A DNA stretch of 45,152 bases from Nitrososphaerota archaeon (GCA_018668425.1 JABJDB010000085.1:1-45152), one strand, 5' to 3'; counted from the stretch's first letter, positions 7,612 through 15,833 are shown. Numbers and translations are program-made. Notes: generated by a model not told the origin, from the sequence alone.

Positions 7612-9252
7612 ATGTTTGAAGATAAGAAAAAAATTATTTGGGTTGCAATAGTTTTTGCAATAATTATTACAGTTATTCTAATTACAATCAAAATTTACAG
7701 TATTGAAGAGGAAAATATCAAAACAGTAATTATCAAAAACCAAATAGAAATTCAAGAAATCATTACAAAGTCCATATCAAAAAATATTAGTACAGAAATT
7801 GAAACCATTATTTTTGAATTAGAATTACTATCAAGATCAAATGAAATACAGACAGATAGCGGTACTGAAGAGGCAAGTAAACAAATTCTAGAAACATATA
7901 ACAGGATAAATTCAATCTCACCTACTGCACAAATTCTTGCCCTTGATGAGAATTATACAGTACTATCTCAAGTTAGTCAAAATCATGATTCATTAATTGG
8001 CGCAAAAGTTAATGGGTTATCAGAATTAATTAGATTAGAAGAAAATTCAGGAGTGGGTCCAAAAATTTTATCAATTAACACATTACTATATGATGAACCA
8101 GAAATTGCAATCACATATCCCATAATTAATGAACAAACAAACACAACATCAGGTTTACTGTTAGTGACATTTGCATCAAGTGAATTCTTTGAGCGACACG
8201 GAAACATCTATGACATTGAATCACAATTTTTTGTAGTTATGGATGAAAATCATATCTTACTTGTTCATCCAAACATGGAAAATACAGGAAAGGACTTTTT
8301 TGATAACGGTATTCAGATAGAAACAGGACAAAATAAACAATACAATACACACATTCTAAATGTACTACAAGGGGAACTATCTACAATAATTATTACACTA
8401 AATGACGGGATTGGAGAGAGAATAAATTCAGGAATTGCTGTTAACATTAATGAAAAAAATGAATTCATGTTTGCAGTAGTAACACCTACTCTATCAATTA
8501 ACAAAGAAGTGGATGAAATGATATTTTTTGCAAAAATTCAAACTGTATTTTTATTATTATCAACTATTACAGTACTATTAGCATTTTTAATAAAAAGAAC
8601 GCAAAGTTTCAAAAAAGAAAAACTTACAGTAATTGGACAACTATCATCAAATATTGCACATGACATTCGAAACCCATTAGGTACGATTAAAAACTCAGGG
8701 GTAGTAATAGATAAAGAAAATAATAATCAAAACAGTATTATCTCAAGAGAATTAAAACGAATAAACATTTCAGTTCGTCGTATTTCTCACCAAGTAGAAG
8801 AAGTTCTAAACTATGTAAGAACAACACCGTTAATTTTAAAACCACATTCAATTAATCAAACTATTCAAGAAGCAATAGATGAATTAGATATTCCATCAAA
8901 CATTGCAATGAATATTCCAAAAAATGATGTAACAATCAATATTGATCATCAAAAAATATTAATTGTATTTGTAAATATTATTTTAAATGCCATTCAATCA
9001 ATTGGGGAAAAAGAAGGACACATTACAATTAACATTAATCAAACAACATCAGATATCACACTAGAATTTAAAAATTCAGGTCCAAACATCCCATCAAAGG
9101 ATCTAAATCATATCTTTGAGGCATTAACTACTACAAAACTTGAAGGTACAGGATTGGGGCTTTCTAGTTGTAAAAACATCATAGAACAACATAATGGAAA
9201 AATTTGGGCAAATACCAATCCAGTAATTTTTTCAATCAAACTACCAAAATGA
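7612..9252 (+). CDS. Membrane sensor histidine kinase
   Basis: The 546-residue protein has a first membrane helix (residues about 9-28), a roughly 270-residue extracytoplasmic sensor region resembling a Cache-type fold, a second membrane helix (about 305-325), then the kinase core. The H box SSNIAHDIRNPLGT holds the phospho-accepting His350, followed by a dimerisation helix. The ATPase domain shows the N box (VNIILNAIQSI) and the G2 box GTGLGLSSCKNII. There is no HAMP domain, since the second helix runs almost directly into the HisKA region. The receiver gene starts 46 bases downstream and is its likely partner. The ligand cannot be deduced. Confidence 0.9.
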   Translation: MFEDKKKIIWVAIVFAIIITVILITIKIYSIEEENIKTVIIKNQIEIQEIITKSISKNISTEIETIIFELELLSRSNEIQTDSGTEEASKQILETYNRINSISPTAQILALDENYTVLSQVSQNHDSLIGAKVNGLSELIRLEENSGVGPKILSINTLLYDEPEIAITYPIINEQTNTTSGLLLVTFASSEFFERHGNIYDIESQFFVVMDENHILLVHPNMENTGKDFFDNGIQIETGQNKQYNTHILNVLQGELSTIIITLNDGIGERINSGIAVNINEKNEFMFAVVTPTLSINKEVDEMIFFAKIQTVFLLLSTITVLLAFLIKRTQSFKKEKLTVIGQLSSNIAHDIRNPLGTIKNSGVVIDKENNNQNSIISRELKRINISVRRISHQVEEVLNYVRTTPLILKPHSINQTIQEAIDELDIPSNIAMNIPKNDVTINIDHQKILIVFVNIILNAIQSIGEKEGHITININQTTSDITLEFKNSGPNIPSKDLNHIFEALTTTKLEGTGLGLSSCKNIIEQHNGKIWANTNPVIFSIKLPK

Positions 9253-9298
9253 AAATTCAAGAAATGTTGATTAAAAGTAATATAATAAATTCAAAATA

Positions 9299-9661
9299 AT
9301 GACCAACCCCAAGATTCTCCTAGTTGATGATGATACTCAATTTCTAGAGGCAACAGAATACATGCTAAAATATGAAAATTATGAGGTAATTACGGCTAAA
9401 AATGGGGAAGAAGCCATAAAAAAATACAAAGAAACACAACCAGATATTGTTCTAATGGATCTGAAAATGCCAATACTAAACGGATATGAGGCATTTTTTA
9501 AAATAAAAAAAGACCACACTGATGCAAAGATTGTATTTACATCAGCTTATGCAATAAACAATCAAGAATTTAAAAAGGCACAAGACTCAGGATTATTCGG
9601 ATTACTAACAAAACCTTTTGATTTAAATGAATTAAACAAACTAATTAAATCCATAAAATAG
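9299..9661 (+). CDS. Single-domain response regulator (CheY-like receiver)
   Basis: This 120-residue protein is a bare receiver domain: acidic cluster Asp10-12 (LLVDDD), phospho-acceptor Asp54 (DIVLMDLKMP), switch Thr81 (IVFTSAY) and Lys105 (LTKPFD). There is no output domain, so the signal must pass through protein contact or a phosphorelay. It directly follows the histidine kinase. Its stop abuts the stop of the opposing 9662-10510 gene with no intervening base, so transcription of the two genes collides here. Confidence 0.93.
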   Translation: MTNPKILLVDDDTQFLEATEYMLKYENYEVITAKNGEEAIKKYKETQPDIVLMDLKMPILNGYEAFFKIKKDHTDAKIVFTSAYAINNQEFKKAQDSGLFGLLTKPFDLNELNKLIKSIK

Positions 9662-10510
9662 CTAGTAGATTTTAGATTTTTTTAATACACTATACCTTTC
9701 ATGAAAATATTTTGTAGACTCTTTAAAAAACTTCAAAAACCATTTTTTTAATTCTACATCATCATCAAATATCAGATTTAAATTATCAATACCAATATTG
9801 TTTTTCTCCAATGGAGAATATAACAAATTAACATAAAACCAATATGAAATTTGTTCTGCTAATTGTTCTTCAGAGATATTTTCAAAATTTCTTTGAAATT
9901 TAATATGAATAAATGACATTAACTCATAAAAGGGAACATCTGAAGATACTTGAATTTGAGGATTGTCTGCAAGTAAGCCATTTGCTAATAAATTAATTCC
10001 ATATACTTTATTTTCAATTTTTGATTTTAAATAATCCCATTTTCCAAAAACTTTTGGTAAAACAGTAGAATATTTTTCTGCAATCATATCGATTTCTTTT
10101 TTATTTAAATTTAGTACATCAATACAATACAAAATACCATACAATGATAATCTATACTTGTCAGCTGTTCCAGTTTTGAGACTTTTCCCATCTTTTACAA
10201 CTAGTCCTAAATCTAAAATTCCATCAGAATGTTTTCCCTTGTCTTTTCTTCCAACAAATAAACGTCTGTAAATTTTTTCTCGTTCACGTAATTTTGAAAT
10301 GTCATCAGGTATGGATATTTTTGCAAAATCCCAAGTGGTAAGTGGTTTATTTTTACTCATAAGTTGTAACAAACTTTGAACATTTTGTTGATGTTTTGTT
10401 AATTGAGATTTTTTTACATTTGGGTATCCATAATGATCATGAATATTAGGACGAAGATACAGTTTGTAATTTTGCAAATTCCCGTATGAAAAATCATCAT
10501 CTAAAGGCAT
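9662..10510 (-). CDS. Unknown protein with a predicted winged-helix region, 282 aa
   Basis: No named family is recognised. Residues about 40-130 (QNVQSLLQLMSKNKPLTTWDFAKI, then a basic stretch with RRLFVGRKDKGKHSDGIL and YRLSLYGILYCIDV) look like a winged helix-turn-helix followed by a wing and dimer helix, so a DNA-binding role is inferred. The C-terminal half is helical and AT-rich in codon use. It begins with ATG at 10510, and a perfect 8-1-8 palindrome covers the start codon, which fits autoregulation. The transcript is predicted to be leaderless from the TATA box at 10532-10541. Confidence 0.75.
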   Translation of the reverse strand: MPLDDDFSYGNLQNYKLYLRPNIHDHYGYPNVKKSQLTKHQQNVQSLLQLMSKNKPLTTWDFAKISIPDDISKLREREKIYRRLFVGRKDKGKHSDGILDLGLVVKDGKSLKTGTADKYRLSLYGILYCIDVLNLNKKEIDMIAEKYSTVLPKVFGKWDYLKSKIENKVYGINLLANGLLADNPQIQVSSDVPFYELMSFIHIKFQRNFENISEEQLAEQISYWFYVNLLYSPLEKNNIGIDNLNLIFDDDVELKKWFLKFFKESTKYFHERYSVLKKSKIY

Positions 10511-10525
10511 ACCGTATTACGGTAT
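10509..10525. promoter_or_regulatory. Perfect operator-like palindrome at the start of the wHTH gene
   Basis: ATACCGTATTACGGTAT is a perfect inverted repeat (8 bases, 1-base centre, 8 bases) and is much more GC-containing than the DNA around it. It covers the first two bases of the leftward start codon and the expected transcription start, and lies between that point and the TATA box. That is the classical position for a repressor to block archaeal RNA polymerase. The wHTH protein it precedes is the obvious candidate ligand, but this is inference. Confidence 0.7.
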
Positions 10526-10531
10526 CTCTCA

Positions 10532-10541
10532 TTATATATAA
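10532..10541. promoter_or_regulatory. Self-complementary TATA box serving both directions
   Basis: TTATATATAA is its own reverse complement. Its centre is about 26 bases from the leftward ATG (10510) and about 24 bases from the rightward ATG (10560). Both distances match archaeal TATA-to-start spacing, so both genes could be transcribed as leaderless mRNAs from one TBP site. Confidence 0.6.
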
Positions 10542-10559
10542 CTCAGATTAAACATTACC

Positions 10560-10724
10560 ATGAAGCAGAAAACAACACACAATTGGCAAAACTTGCCTTC
10601 TGAGATTCAGAATACAAGTGAGTCAAAAACAGTGTCAAAATCCTTAGAACATCCCAACTCATCTGTTCTATCTAAGGAAGATCTAATGGGTCTTTCTTGG
10701 ATTTTGTTTGAGGAGAGACACTAA
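10560..10724 (+). CDS. Small unknown protein, 54 aa
   Basis: ATG at 10560 opens a 54-residue frame, MKQKTTHNWQNLPSEIQN to SWILFEERH, ending TAA one base before the ATG of the next gene. The central part is Ser/Thr/Lys-rich and low in hydrophobics; the end, EDLMGLSWILFEERH, is probably a short helix. No homologue is recognised. The case for it rests on the promoter position and the tight junction with 10726. It would be expressed leaderless from the shared TATA box. Confidence 0.55.
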   Translation: MKQKTTHNWQNLPSEIQNTSESKTVSKSLEHPNSSVLSKEDLMGLSWILFEERH

Positions 10725-10725
10725 G

Positions 10726-11346
10726 ATGCACGTACAATTTTTTTCTGATGTCACAAAAACTCCCCGACAAAATTGTGAGAAATCAGGTACAATTGCATCA
10801 TCAAAATTGTGTCACAAAGATGAAAAAATGAAACCTACCAGTGCCATGTTATTCAAAGGTAGATTTTCATCTCAAAGAAAAAATTCTGCATCAAAAAAAC
10901 AAAGTTGTAAAACAAAGCAAACAAAAAGTTTAGCAGTACTTTGTGTTTTTGGAATGCTACTGAGCATATCTATTTTTTCAGATATGACTGTATTTGCAGA
11001 GCCTTATGGAAATACAATAGTAAAGTTAGACCAAGAAACAAGTTTGCAAAAAACAATTACCACAATGACTGTCCCTCAAGATAATACACTTCCATGGGGG
11101 ACAGTCAAAGGTAAAATCATTGATCCTGCTCAAGGATATCCTGTGATTATTCAATTCTTCAAACCTGGAGAAAAAAGTCCTATTCATGTTGCACAGGTAG
11201 ATTTGAAAGGAGATGATTCTTTTGAATACAAATTCAGAGTTTTATCAATAAATGAAGGTATAGTCACCCATTTTTTTAAAGGAAACTATGATGTAAAAAT
11301 CTTCAAGGTGATAAACACACCTGATGGTAATCTAGATTCAGTCTAG
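10726..11346 (+). CDS. Membrane-anchored or secreted protein with a thaumarchaeal beta-sandwich-like domain
   Basis: I start this at ATG 10726, one base after the preceding stop; a TTG at 10708 would overlap that gene. A basic, Ser/Lys-rich, disordered region of about 65 residues comes before the single hydrophobic helix (SLAVLCVFGMLLSISIFSDM), which is unusually late for a signal sequence. The exported domain runs from MTVPQDNTLPWGTVKG through YPVIIQFF, VAQVDLKGDDSFEYKFRV and YDVKIFKVI. The same module forms the 11648-12070 protein. Function is unknown; a carbohydrate- or surface-associated beta-sandwich is the best guess. A T-rich run at about 11358-11369 after the stop is a likely terminator. 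Confidence 0.75.
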   Translation: MHVQFFSDVTKTPRQNCEKSGTIASSKLCHKDEKMKPTSAMLFKGRFSSQRKNSASKKQSCKTKQTKSLAVLCVFGMLLSISIFSDMTVFAEPYGNTIVKLDQETSLQKTITTMTVPQDNTLPWGTVKGKIIDPAQGYPVIIQFFKPGEKSPIHVAQVDLKGDDSFEYKFRVLSINEGIVTHFFKGNYDVKIFKVINTPDGNLDSV

Positions 11347-11355
11347 GTTATTATC

Positions 11356-11371
11356 ATCTTTTTTTTTAATA
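11356..11371 (+). terminator. T-rich terminator candidate
   Basis: A run of nine or more T residues follows ten bases after the stop of the 10726 gene. Archaeal RNA polymerase commonly terminates at such oligo-T tracts without needing a hairpin. Confidence 0.4.
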
Positions 11372-11461
11372 AAAATAAGATTAATTTTAGATAAAATAGA
11401 TTCCATATAAAATTAGTCAAACGGGGTTTAGGTTAAAATTAGAATCAATTTAAGAGAATTC

Positions 11462-11593
11462 ATGAAAGCCAGATTTAATGGAAAATGCGTAGAGTGTGGG
11501 GATGCAATCAAAACAGGAAAAACAATTCTAAAAAATTCTAAAGATCAATGGGTCCATGCAGCGTGTTCGGATTTAGAAGAAGAATTACCATAA
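11462..11593 (+). CDS. Tiny zinc-binding protein, 43 aa
   Basis: The frame reads MKARFNGKCVECGDAIKTGK, then a stretch ending WVHAACSDLEEELP. The pattern Cys-x2-Cys followed by His-x2-Cys is a compact zinc knuckle of the kind seen in short treble-clef or PARP-like zinc proteins. It starts at ATG 11462 and ends TAA at 11593, between the two paralogous secreted proteins. The role is unknown; it could be a nucleic-acid or protein adaptor. Confidence comes from the spaced metal ligands in so short a frame. Confidence 0.7.
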   Translation: MKARFNGKCVECGDAIKTGKTILKNSKDQWVHAACSDLEEELP

Positions 11594-11647
11594 TACAAAT
11601 TTGTAATAAATCTTTTAAATGGGAATTAAGATACGAAAAACAAGATC

Positions 11648-12070
11648 ATGAAATCAAACATACTTTTGATAGCATCAATTATGACAGTTATTGGCATAAT
11701 GATAATTCCAGGAAATACATCAGCTGAAGCTAGCCAAAACTCAGTAATTGTTTCTCCAATAAATGAAGAAATCAGTTTAGAAAAAACTACAACTATGATG
11801 ACTATCCCTCAAGACAATACACTCCCATGGGGGACAGTGATTGGAGCACCATCAGATTATGTTGAAAGATATCCAGTAATTATTCAATTTTACAAAGGAA
11901 CTGATCCAGTTCACGTTGCACAGGTAGATGTCAAAGGAGATGGATCCTATGAATACAAATTCAGAGTAAGAAATGTAGATAACAGTACAGGTGAAATAAT
12001 TAATGTCTTTGAAGGACAATACACAGTAAAAATATTCAAAGTGATTCACAATAATAATGAAATAATCTGA
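11648..12070 (+). CDS. Secreted single-domain protein, paralogue of the 10726 product
   Basis: This 140-residue protein has a normal signal peptide (MKSNILLIASIMTVIGIMIIPGNTSAEA) and then one domain: TMMTIPQDNTLPWGTVIG, YPVIIQFYK, PVHVAQVDVKGDGSYEYKFRV, and GQYTVKIFKVI. Nearly every block recurs in the 10726-11346 product, so the two are paralogues and probably arose by local duplication, with the zinc protein gene between them. The module is probably an all-beta extracellular domain. Ligand and partner are unknown. Confidence 0.8.
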   Translation: MKSNILLIASIMTVIGIMIIPGNTSAEASQNSVIVSPINEEISLEKTTTMMTIPQDNTLPWGTVIGAPSDYVERYPVIIQFYKGTDPVHVAQVDVKGDGSYEYKFRVRNVDNSTGEIINVFEGQYTVKIFKVIHNNNEII

Positions 12071-12142
12071 TTAAATTTTTTAAAATTTATGTGTTAAAAA
12101 ATAATCAAGTCATCAAACTAAGTAATTTACAAATATCTACAA

Positions 12143-14920
12143 CTAAGGAGATAAGAATCCTCTAGTTGCAAGATTATCTAATGCTGCAACAAGATTACTC
12201 TTATCCAAACTATCACTCAAATACCATTTAATGGTATTCTTGAACCATGACGGGATAGATTCGCCTGTAATACTAAACTCGTATAATACTTCAACATCAC
12301 TTATAGATTCACTACTAAATCCACCATATTTTTCTAGAACATCTCTTTCATGTGGGGAATAGATCTTTGTGCTATCACCCATAGTGTTTTCTGTAGTCAT
12401 ACTAGATTTAGCAGTAGTACCTGCATCTAGTGCAATTCCTTTTTCAGTTATTACACCTTTTTCAATTGTTACACCTTTTTCAATTACAACACCAGGTTCT
12501 AGAGTTACACCAGATTCAATTGTTACACCAGATTCAATTACGGTTCCTGCTTCAATTACTGTTCCTGCTGGAATTACTGTTCCTGCTTGAACAACGATTG
12601 TAGGTTCAAGTTCTACTAATTTATCACCTGTAATCAATATGGAATCTTTTGTGGTACCAGAATCTACAGAAATACCAGTATCAGTGACAACACCGCGTTC
12701 AATTATTACACCAGGTTCAATTACAACACCAGGTTCTAGAGTTACACCAGATTCAATTGTTACACCAGGTTCAATCACTGTTCCTGCTTCAATTACTGTT
12801 CCATCCTCAACTATAGTTCCAGATTCAATCACTTTAGTTGGAGTGATTGTAGCACTAGATGATTCAGAAGTTACAACAGATGGACTAACACTGGAGGTAG
12901 CAGTACCGTCAGAAGTTACAATCAAAACATTTTCCAATGCCAAATCAATTGAATTTCGTTTTTGGTCCCACACTCTAAACAGAATGTAAGATTGTGGAAT
13001 TTCATCATCAAATATCATTTCTACATCAAATACCGCTTTATTATCAGCAGATACAGACGGAGTGATTGTAGCACTAGATATCAGATTATGTGGATCAATT
13101 ATTTCATCACCAGATTGAGAATCATAAATTACAATAGTCTCAGATCTATCATTAAGAATATTCTCACCAAATTGGTTAACATATACTTCTACATGTTGTA
13201 TGTTTTGAGGACCACCATTATCATACAATTGTAAAGTTAGATTCAATGGTTCACCTACATCAATAATAGATGTATGAACAGAATCTAGATTATTTGAAGA
13301 ATATTTTACACCCTCATATATCAATGGGAATTCATTATCTCCAAATGAAGTGCTTATAGATGGAGCATTTTCATCACCACCACTACCGCCTCCACCACTT
13401 GAAGGAAGAGGTGAACCACCGCCTGCACCTGCACCAGTAAAGTGTCTAGTCCAAATAACAAGATCATTTCCAACATCAATTTTACAATGAGCATCATCAG
13501 ATGTACTAACTGTGGATGTTAATTGAGTATCAGTTGCAGCAAACGTATCAGCAGTACAAGTGTTAGCAATGATAGTAGTAGTTCCTGCAGCATTAATCAT
13601 AAATGCCTGTCCACCTTGTTTGTTAGGCAAAGTAATTCTTACAGGATTATCAAATGTAATATCTTGATCAGCCTGACCAAATTCAATTATGGTACCAATA
13701 GTTCCACTCACACCGGTTGCAGTCTTATTTGAAACAGATACTATAATTTGTTCAGCGCCAGAAAATGTTGCAGTGGTTCCTGAAGTAAGTAAGATAGTTG
13801 ATAAATCAGTGTTCACTGTAATGTCAGCAGGGAATGCATTACTGTTCATACCAGACAAATCAATTACAGGGTCATCAATTCCAGTTGCAGTAATAGTTCG
13901 AATAAATGTATCATCAGTTATTGCCACTGTAGGATCAGAAGCAGTTGCTACAGCAGTAATGGCACCAGCAGTAACGGCTTGATCAGGAAGTGCAACTAGG
14001 GCAATGTCAACTACATTATTCATGGTAGCTATATCAATTCTAGCAGAAGTTCCTGCAGCAACTGCAGCACCACTAAATTCAATCACGACGGTATTACCGG
14101 CATCATGATATGCATTATCATCGGTTCTTGCAGAATTAGCACCAGAAGGATCAATTATTACATCACTGTAGGTACCAGTACTTGCGGCACCACCATTATC
14201 CATCCAATCACTAAATGTCAATGCAAGTGTATTATCACCAGTAACTACAGCATTTAGCAATACAGGGGCAGTATAATCAGCAGTAACAGAACTTGAATCA
14301 GTAATATCAGTTTCATCAAATGATGCGGTATTATTTGCCAAGTCTTGAAGTGTCACATCAAATGTCAAAAGACCATCACCAATGCCATTTCCAGAAGCTG
14401 GAAGTTCAAAGAAGATAGATTGAGCCTTTGCTGCAGGAATAATTTTGTATCCAGCATGAACAGTGTTCAAATTAATGTCATTGATTTTTACCAAAGTATT
14501 ATCAGCTGAGAATTGAGTATCAAGAACTGCAAGATTTTCACCAGAGGTTAATGTAATTACATATCCTGCAGATTCAGTACCAAAGTAGGATTTATCACTG
14601 TCAAAATCAGAATTCCAATCAGCATGACCACTATTCCATATTAACGATGAAAGAGTTGGTGCAGTAGTATCAATAGTAACTGAACTGCCATCAGTAATTG
14701 CAGATTGAGTTACTTGGGTTGCGTCATTTCCTGCAACATCTTCAAAGTCTAAAGTAAATGTAACTGCACCATTTACACCAGATGGAACTGTTGCTGATGC
14801 ATTCCAATAATTTCCATCAGTATTAGCACTTGCAGATTCAAAGGAGATAAAAAATAATAAAAATGCGAATATGAAAATCAAGTTTTTTGAAAAATTAAAA
14901 ATCACAGTATTCTGCCTCAT
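12143..14920 (-). CDS. Large secreted surface protein with Ig-like regions and two hexapeptide-repeat blocks
   Basis: This 925-residue protein has a signal peptide ending near ESASA (residue about 32). Residues about 33-500 are Ser/Thr/Asp-rich beta-sandwich segments of the bacterial Ig-like kind (DTTAPTLSSL, ADYTAPVLLNAVV). A Gly/Ser linker (GAGGGSPLPSSGGGGSGG) follows, then a beta domain (about 520-670). Two blocks of VIEAG/VTIESG-type hexapeptides, residues about 697-765 and 772-843, predict left-handed beta-helices of roughly three coils each. The end, IPSWFKNTIKWYLSDSL...LDNLATRGFL, resembles a C-terminal module common in thaumarchaeal exported proteins. Probably an S-layer-associated or adhesive protein. 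It is monocistronic. Confidence 0.85.
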   Translation of the reverse strand: MRQNTVIFNFSKNLIFIFAFLLFFISFESASANTDGNYWNASATVPSGVNGAVTFTLDFEDVAGNDATQVTQSAITDGSSVTIDTTAPTLSSLIWNSGHADWNSDFDSDKSYFGTESAGYVITLTSGENLAVLDTQFSADNTLVKINDINLNTVHAGYKIIPAAKAQSIFFELPASGNGIGDGLLTFDVTLQDLANNTASFDETDITDSSSVTADYTAPVLLNAVVTGDNTLALTFSDWMDNGGAASTGTYSDVIIDPSGANSARTDDNAYHDAGNTVVIEFSGAAVAAGTSARIDIATMNNVVDIALVALPDQAVTAGAITAVATASDPTVAITDDTFIRTITATGIDDPVIDLSGMNSNAFPADITVNTDLSTILLTSGTTATFSGAEQIIVSVSNKTATGVSGTIGTIIEFGQADQDITFDNPVRITLPNKQGGQAFMINAAGTTTIIANTCTADTFAATDTQLTSTVSTSDDAHCKIDVGNDLVIWTRHFTGAGAGGGSPLPSSGGGGSGGDENAPSISTSFGDNEFPLIYEGVKYSSNNLDSVHTSIIDVGEPLNLTLQLYDNGGPQNIQHVEVYVNQFGENILNDRSETIVIYDSQSGDEIIDPHNLISSATITPSVSADNKAVFDVEMIFDDEIPQSYILFRVWDQKRNSIDLALENVLIVTSDGTATSSVSPSVVTSESSSATITPTKVIESGTIVEDGTVIEAGTVIEPGVTIESGVTLEPGVVIEPGVIIERGVVTDTGISVDSGTTKDSILITGDKLVELEPTIVVQAGTVIPAGTVIEAGTVIESGVTIESGVTLEPGVVIEKGVTIEKGVITEKGIALDAGTTAKSSMTTENTMGDSTKIYSPHERDVLEKYGGFSSESISDVEVLYEFSITGESIPSWFKNTIKWYLSDSLDKSNLVAALDNLATRGFLSP
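12430..12830. repeat. 18-base coding repeats with an exact 53-base duplication
   Basis: This part of the surface-protein gene is built of 18-base units encoding hexapeptides. The segment 12479-12531 recurs exactly at 12716-12768, and similarity continues for about 35 further bases with a few differences. Exact identity over 53 bases points to recent duplication or gene conversion between the two repeat blocks. The repeats also create spurious long antisense frames. Confidence 0.85.
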
Positions 14921-15008
14921 TGATTTTTAGAAATTAAAGATTATTATCAGTTGATCTATTAGTTTATTCATAGAATTCATATATTGATAAAATTCTCTAG
15001 TCAGTAAA

Positions 15009-15548
15009 TTGAGTAAGAATCTTTGGCATGATATTGAACCAGGTCCAGACATTCCTGAAATCATTAATGCGATTATAGAGATTCCAAAGGGATCTATGAA
15101 CAAATATGAATATGATAAAAAACATAATTTAATTAAATTAGACAGAGTATTATTTTCACCATTTCATTATCCAGGAGATTATGGATTAATTCCGCAAACA
15201 TTATCTGAAGATGGAGACCCACTTGATGCATTAGTGCTAGTTACAAATCCAACATTTCCAGGAATTTTAATTGAATCAAGACCAATTGGAGTACTAAAAA
15301 TGGAAGATGATGGGGAGCCAGATGACAAAATAATTTGCGTCTCAACAAATGATCCTAGATACTTGCATACAACAGACATTCAAAATATCGAAGATCATTA
15401 TCGTTCAGAGATTGCTCATTTTTTCCAAGTGTATAAAGAATTAGAAGGGAAAAAAGTGAAAATTATAGGATGGGAATCAGCAAAGGATGCAAAACAAGTA
15501 ATTATTGATTCCATAAAGAGATACAAAGATACTCTAAAAAAATACTAG
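15009..15548 (+). CDS. ppa: Inorganic pyrophosphatase, family I
   Basis: The 179-residue enzyme hydrolyses pyrophosphate to phosphate and pulls biosynthetic reactions forward. It carries the signature EDGDPLDALVLV (DGDPLD at residues 68-73, metal-binding aspartates), YPGDYGLIPQT and the usual Lys/Tyr residues; DDGEPDDKIICV and YKELEGKKVKIIGW also fit. The start is TTG at 15009, giving MSKNLWHDIEPGPDIP, the family N-terminus. The next gene begins one base after its stop, so the two are probably an operon. Confidence 0.96.
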   Translation: MSKNLWHDIEPGPDIPEIINAIIEIPKGSMNKYEYDKKHNLIKLDRVLFSPFHYPGDYGLIPQTLSEDGDPLDALVLVTNPTFPGILIESRPIGVLKMEDDGEPDDKIICVSTNDPRYLHTTDIQNIEDHYRSEIAHFFQVYKELEGKKVKIIGWESAKDAKQVIIDSIKRYKDTLKKY

Positions 15549-15549
15549 A

Positions 15550-15804
15550 ATGACAAAAGAATGTGAACATTTCTCACATGAGAAAAAAGTTTTTCCAAAT
15601 ACAAAAAGTTGTGAAGAATGTGAAAAAGAACACCTTCCAGTAGTAGCCATTAGAATGTGTCTAACTTGTGGACATGTAGGTTGTTGTGATTCATCAATTG
15701 GAAAACATGCAACAAAACACCATAAAGAAACAGGACACCCAGTTATGAAAGCAATTCCAGGAGATATTTGGAAATGGTGTTATATTCACGAAGAGTACTA
15801 TTGA
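15550..15804 (+). CDS. UBP-type zinc finger protein
   Basis: This 84-residue protein is essentially one ZnF-UBP domain. It has CEHF near the start, then CEECEKEHLPVVAIRMCLTCGHVGCCDSS, followed by KHATKHHKETGHPVM and a closing WKWCYIHEEYY. The order of Cys and His ligands matches the stand-alone prokaryotic ZnF-UBP family. In eukaryotes this fold binds the free Gly-Gly tail of ubiquitin. No ubiquitin gene lies in this window, so the ligand may be a small archaeal ubiquitin-like protein or something else. It follows the pyrophosphatase gene by one base. Confidence 0.9.
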   Translation: MTKECEHFSHEKKVFPNTKSCEECEKEHLPVVAIRMCLTCGHVGCCDSSIGKHATKHHKETGHPVMKAIPGDIWKWCYIHEEYY

Positions 15805-15833
15805 TTTTTTAATAGTCAAAAAATACAAAATTT

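Noticed and set aside
12430-12830. CRISPR-like array
   Set aside because: The units are 18 bases, contiguous with no spacers, and encode in-frame hexapeptides; they are coding repeats.
12369-12989. Long plus-strand frames opposite the surface-protein repeats
   Set aside because: They arise from the 18-base periodicity of the repeats on the coding strand; they have no start context, and the minus-strand product is a convincing exported protein.
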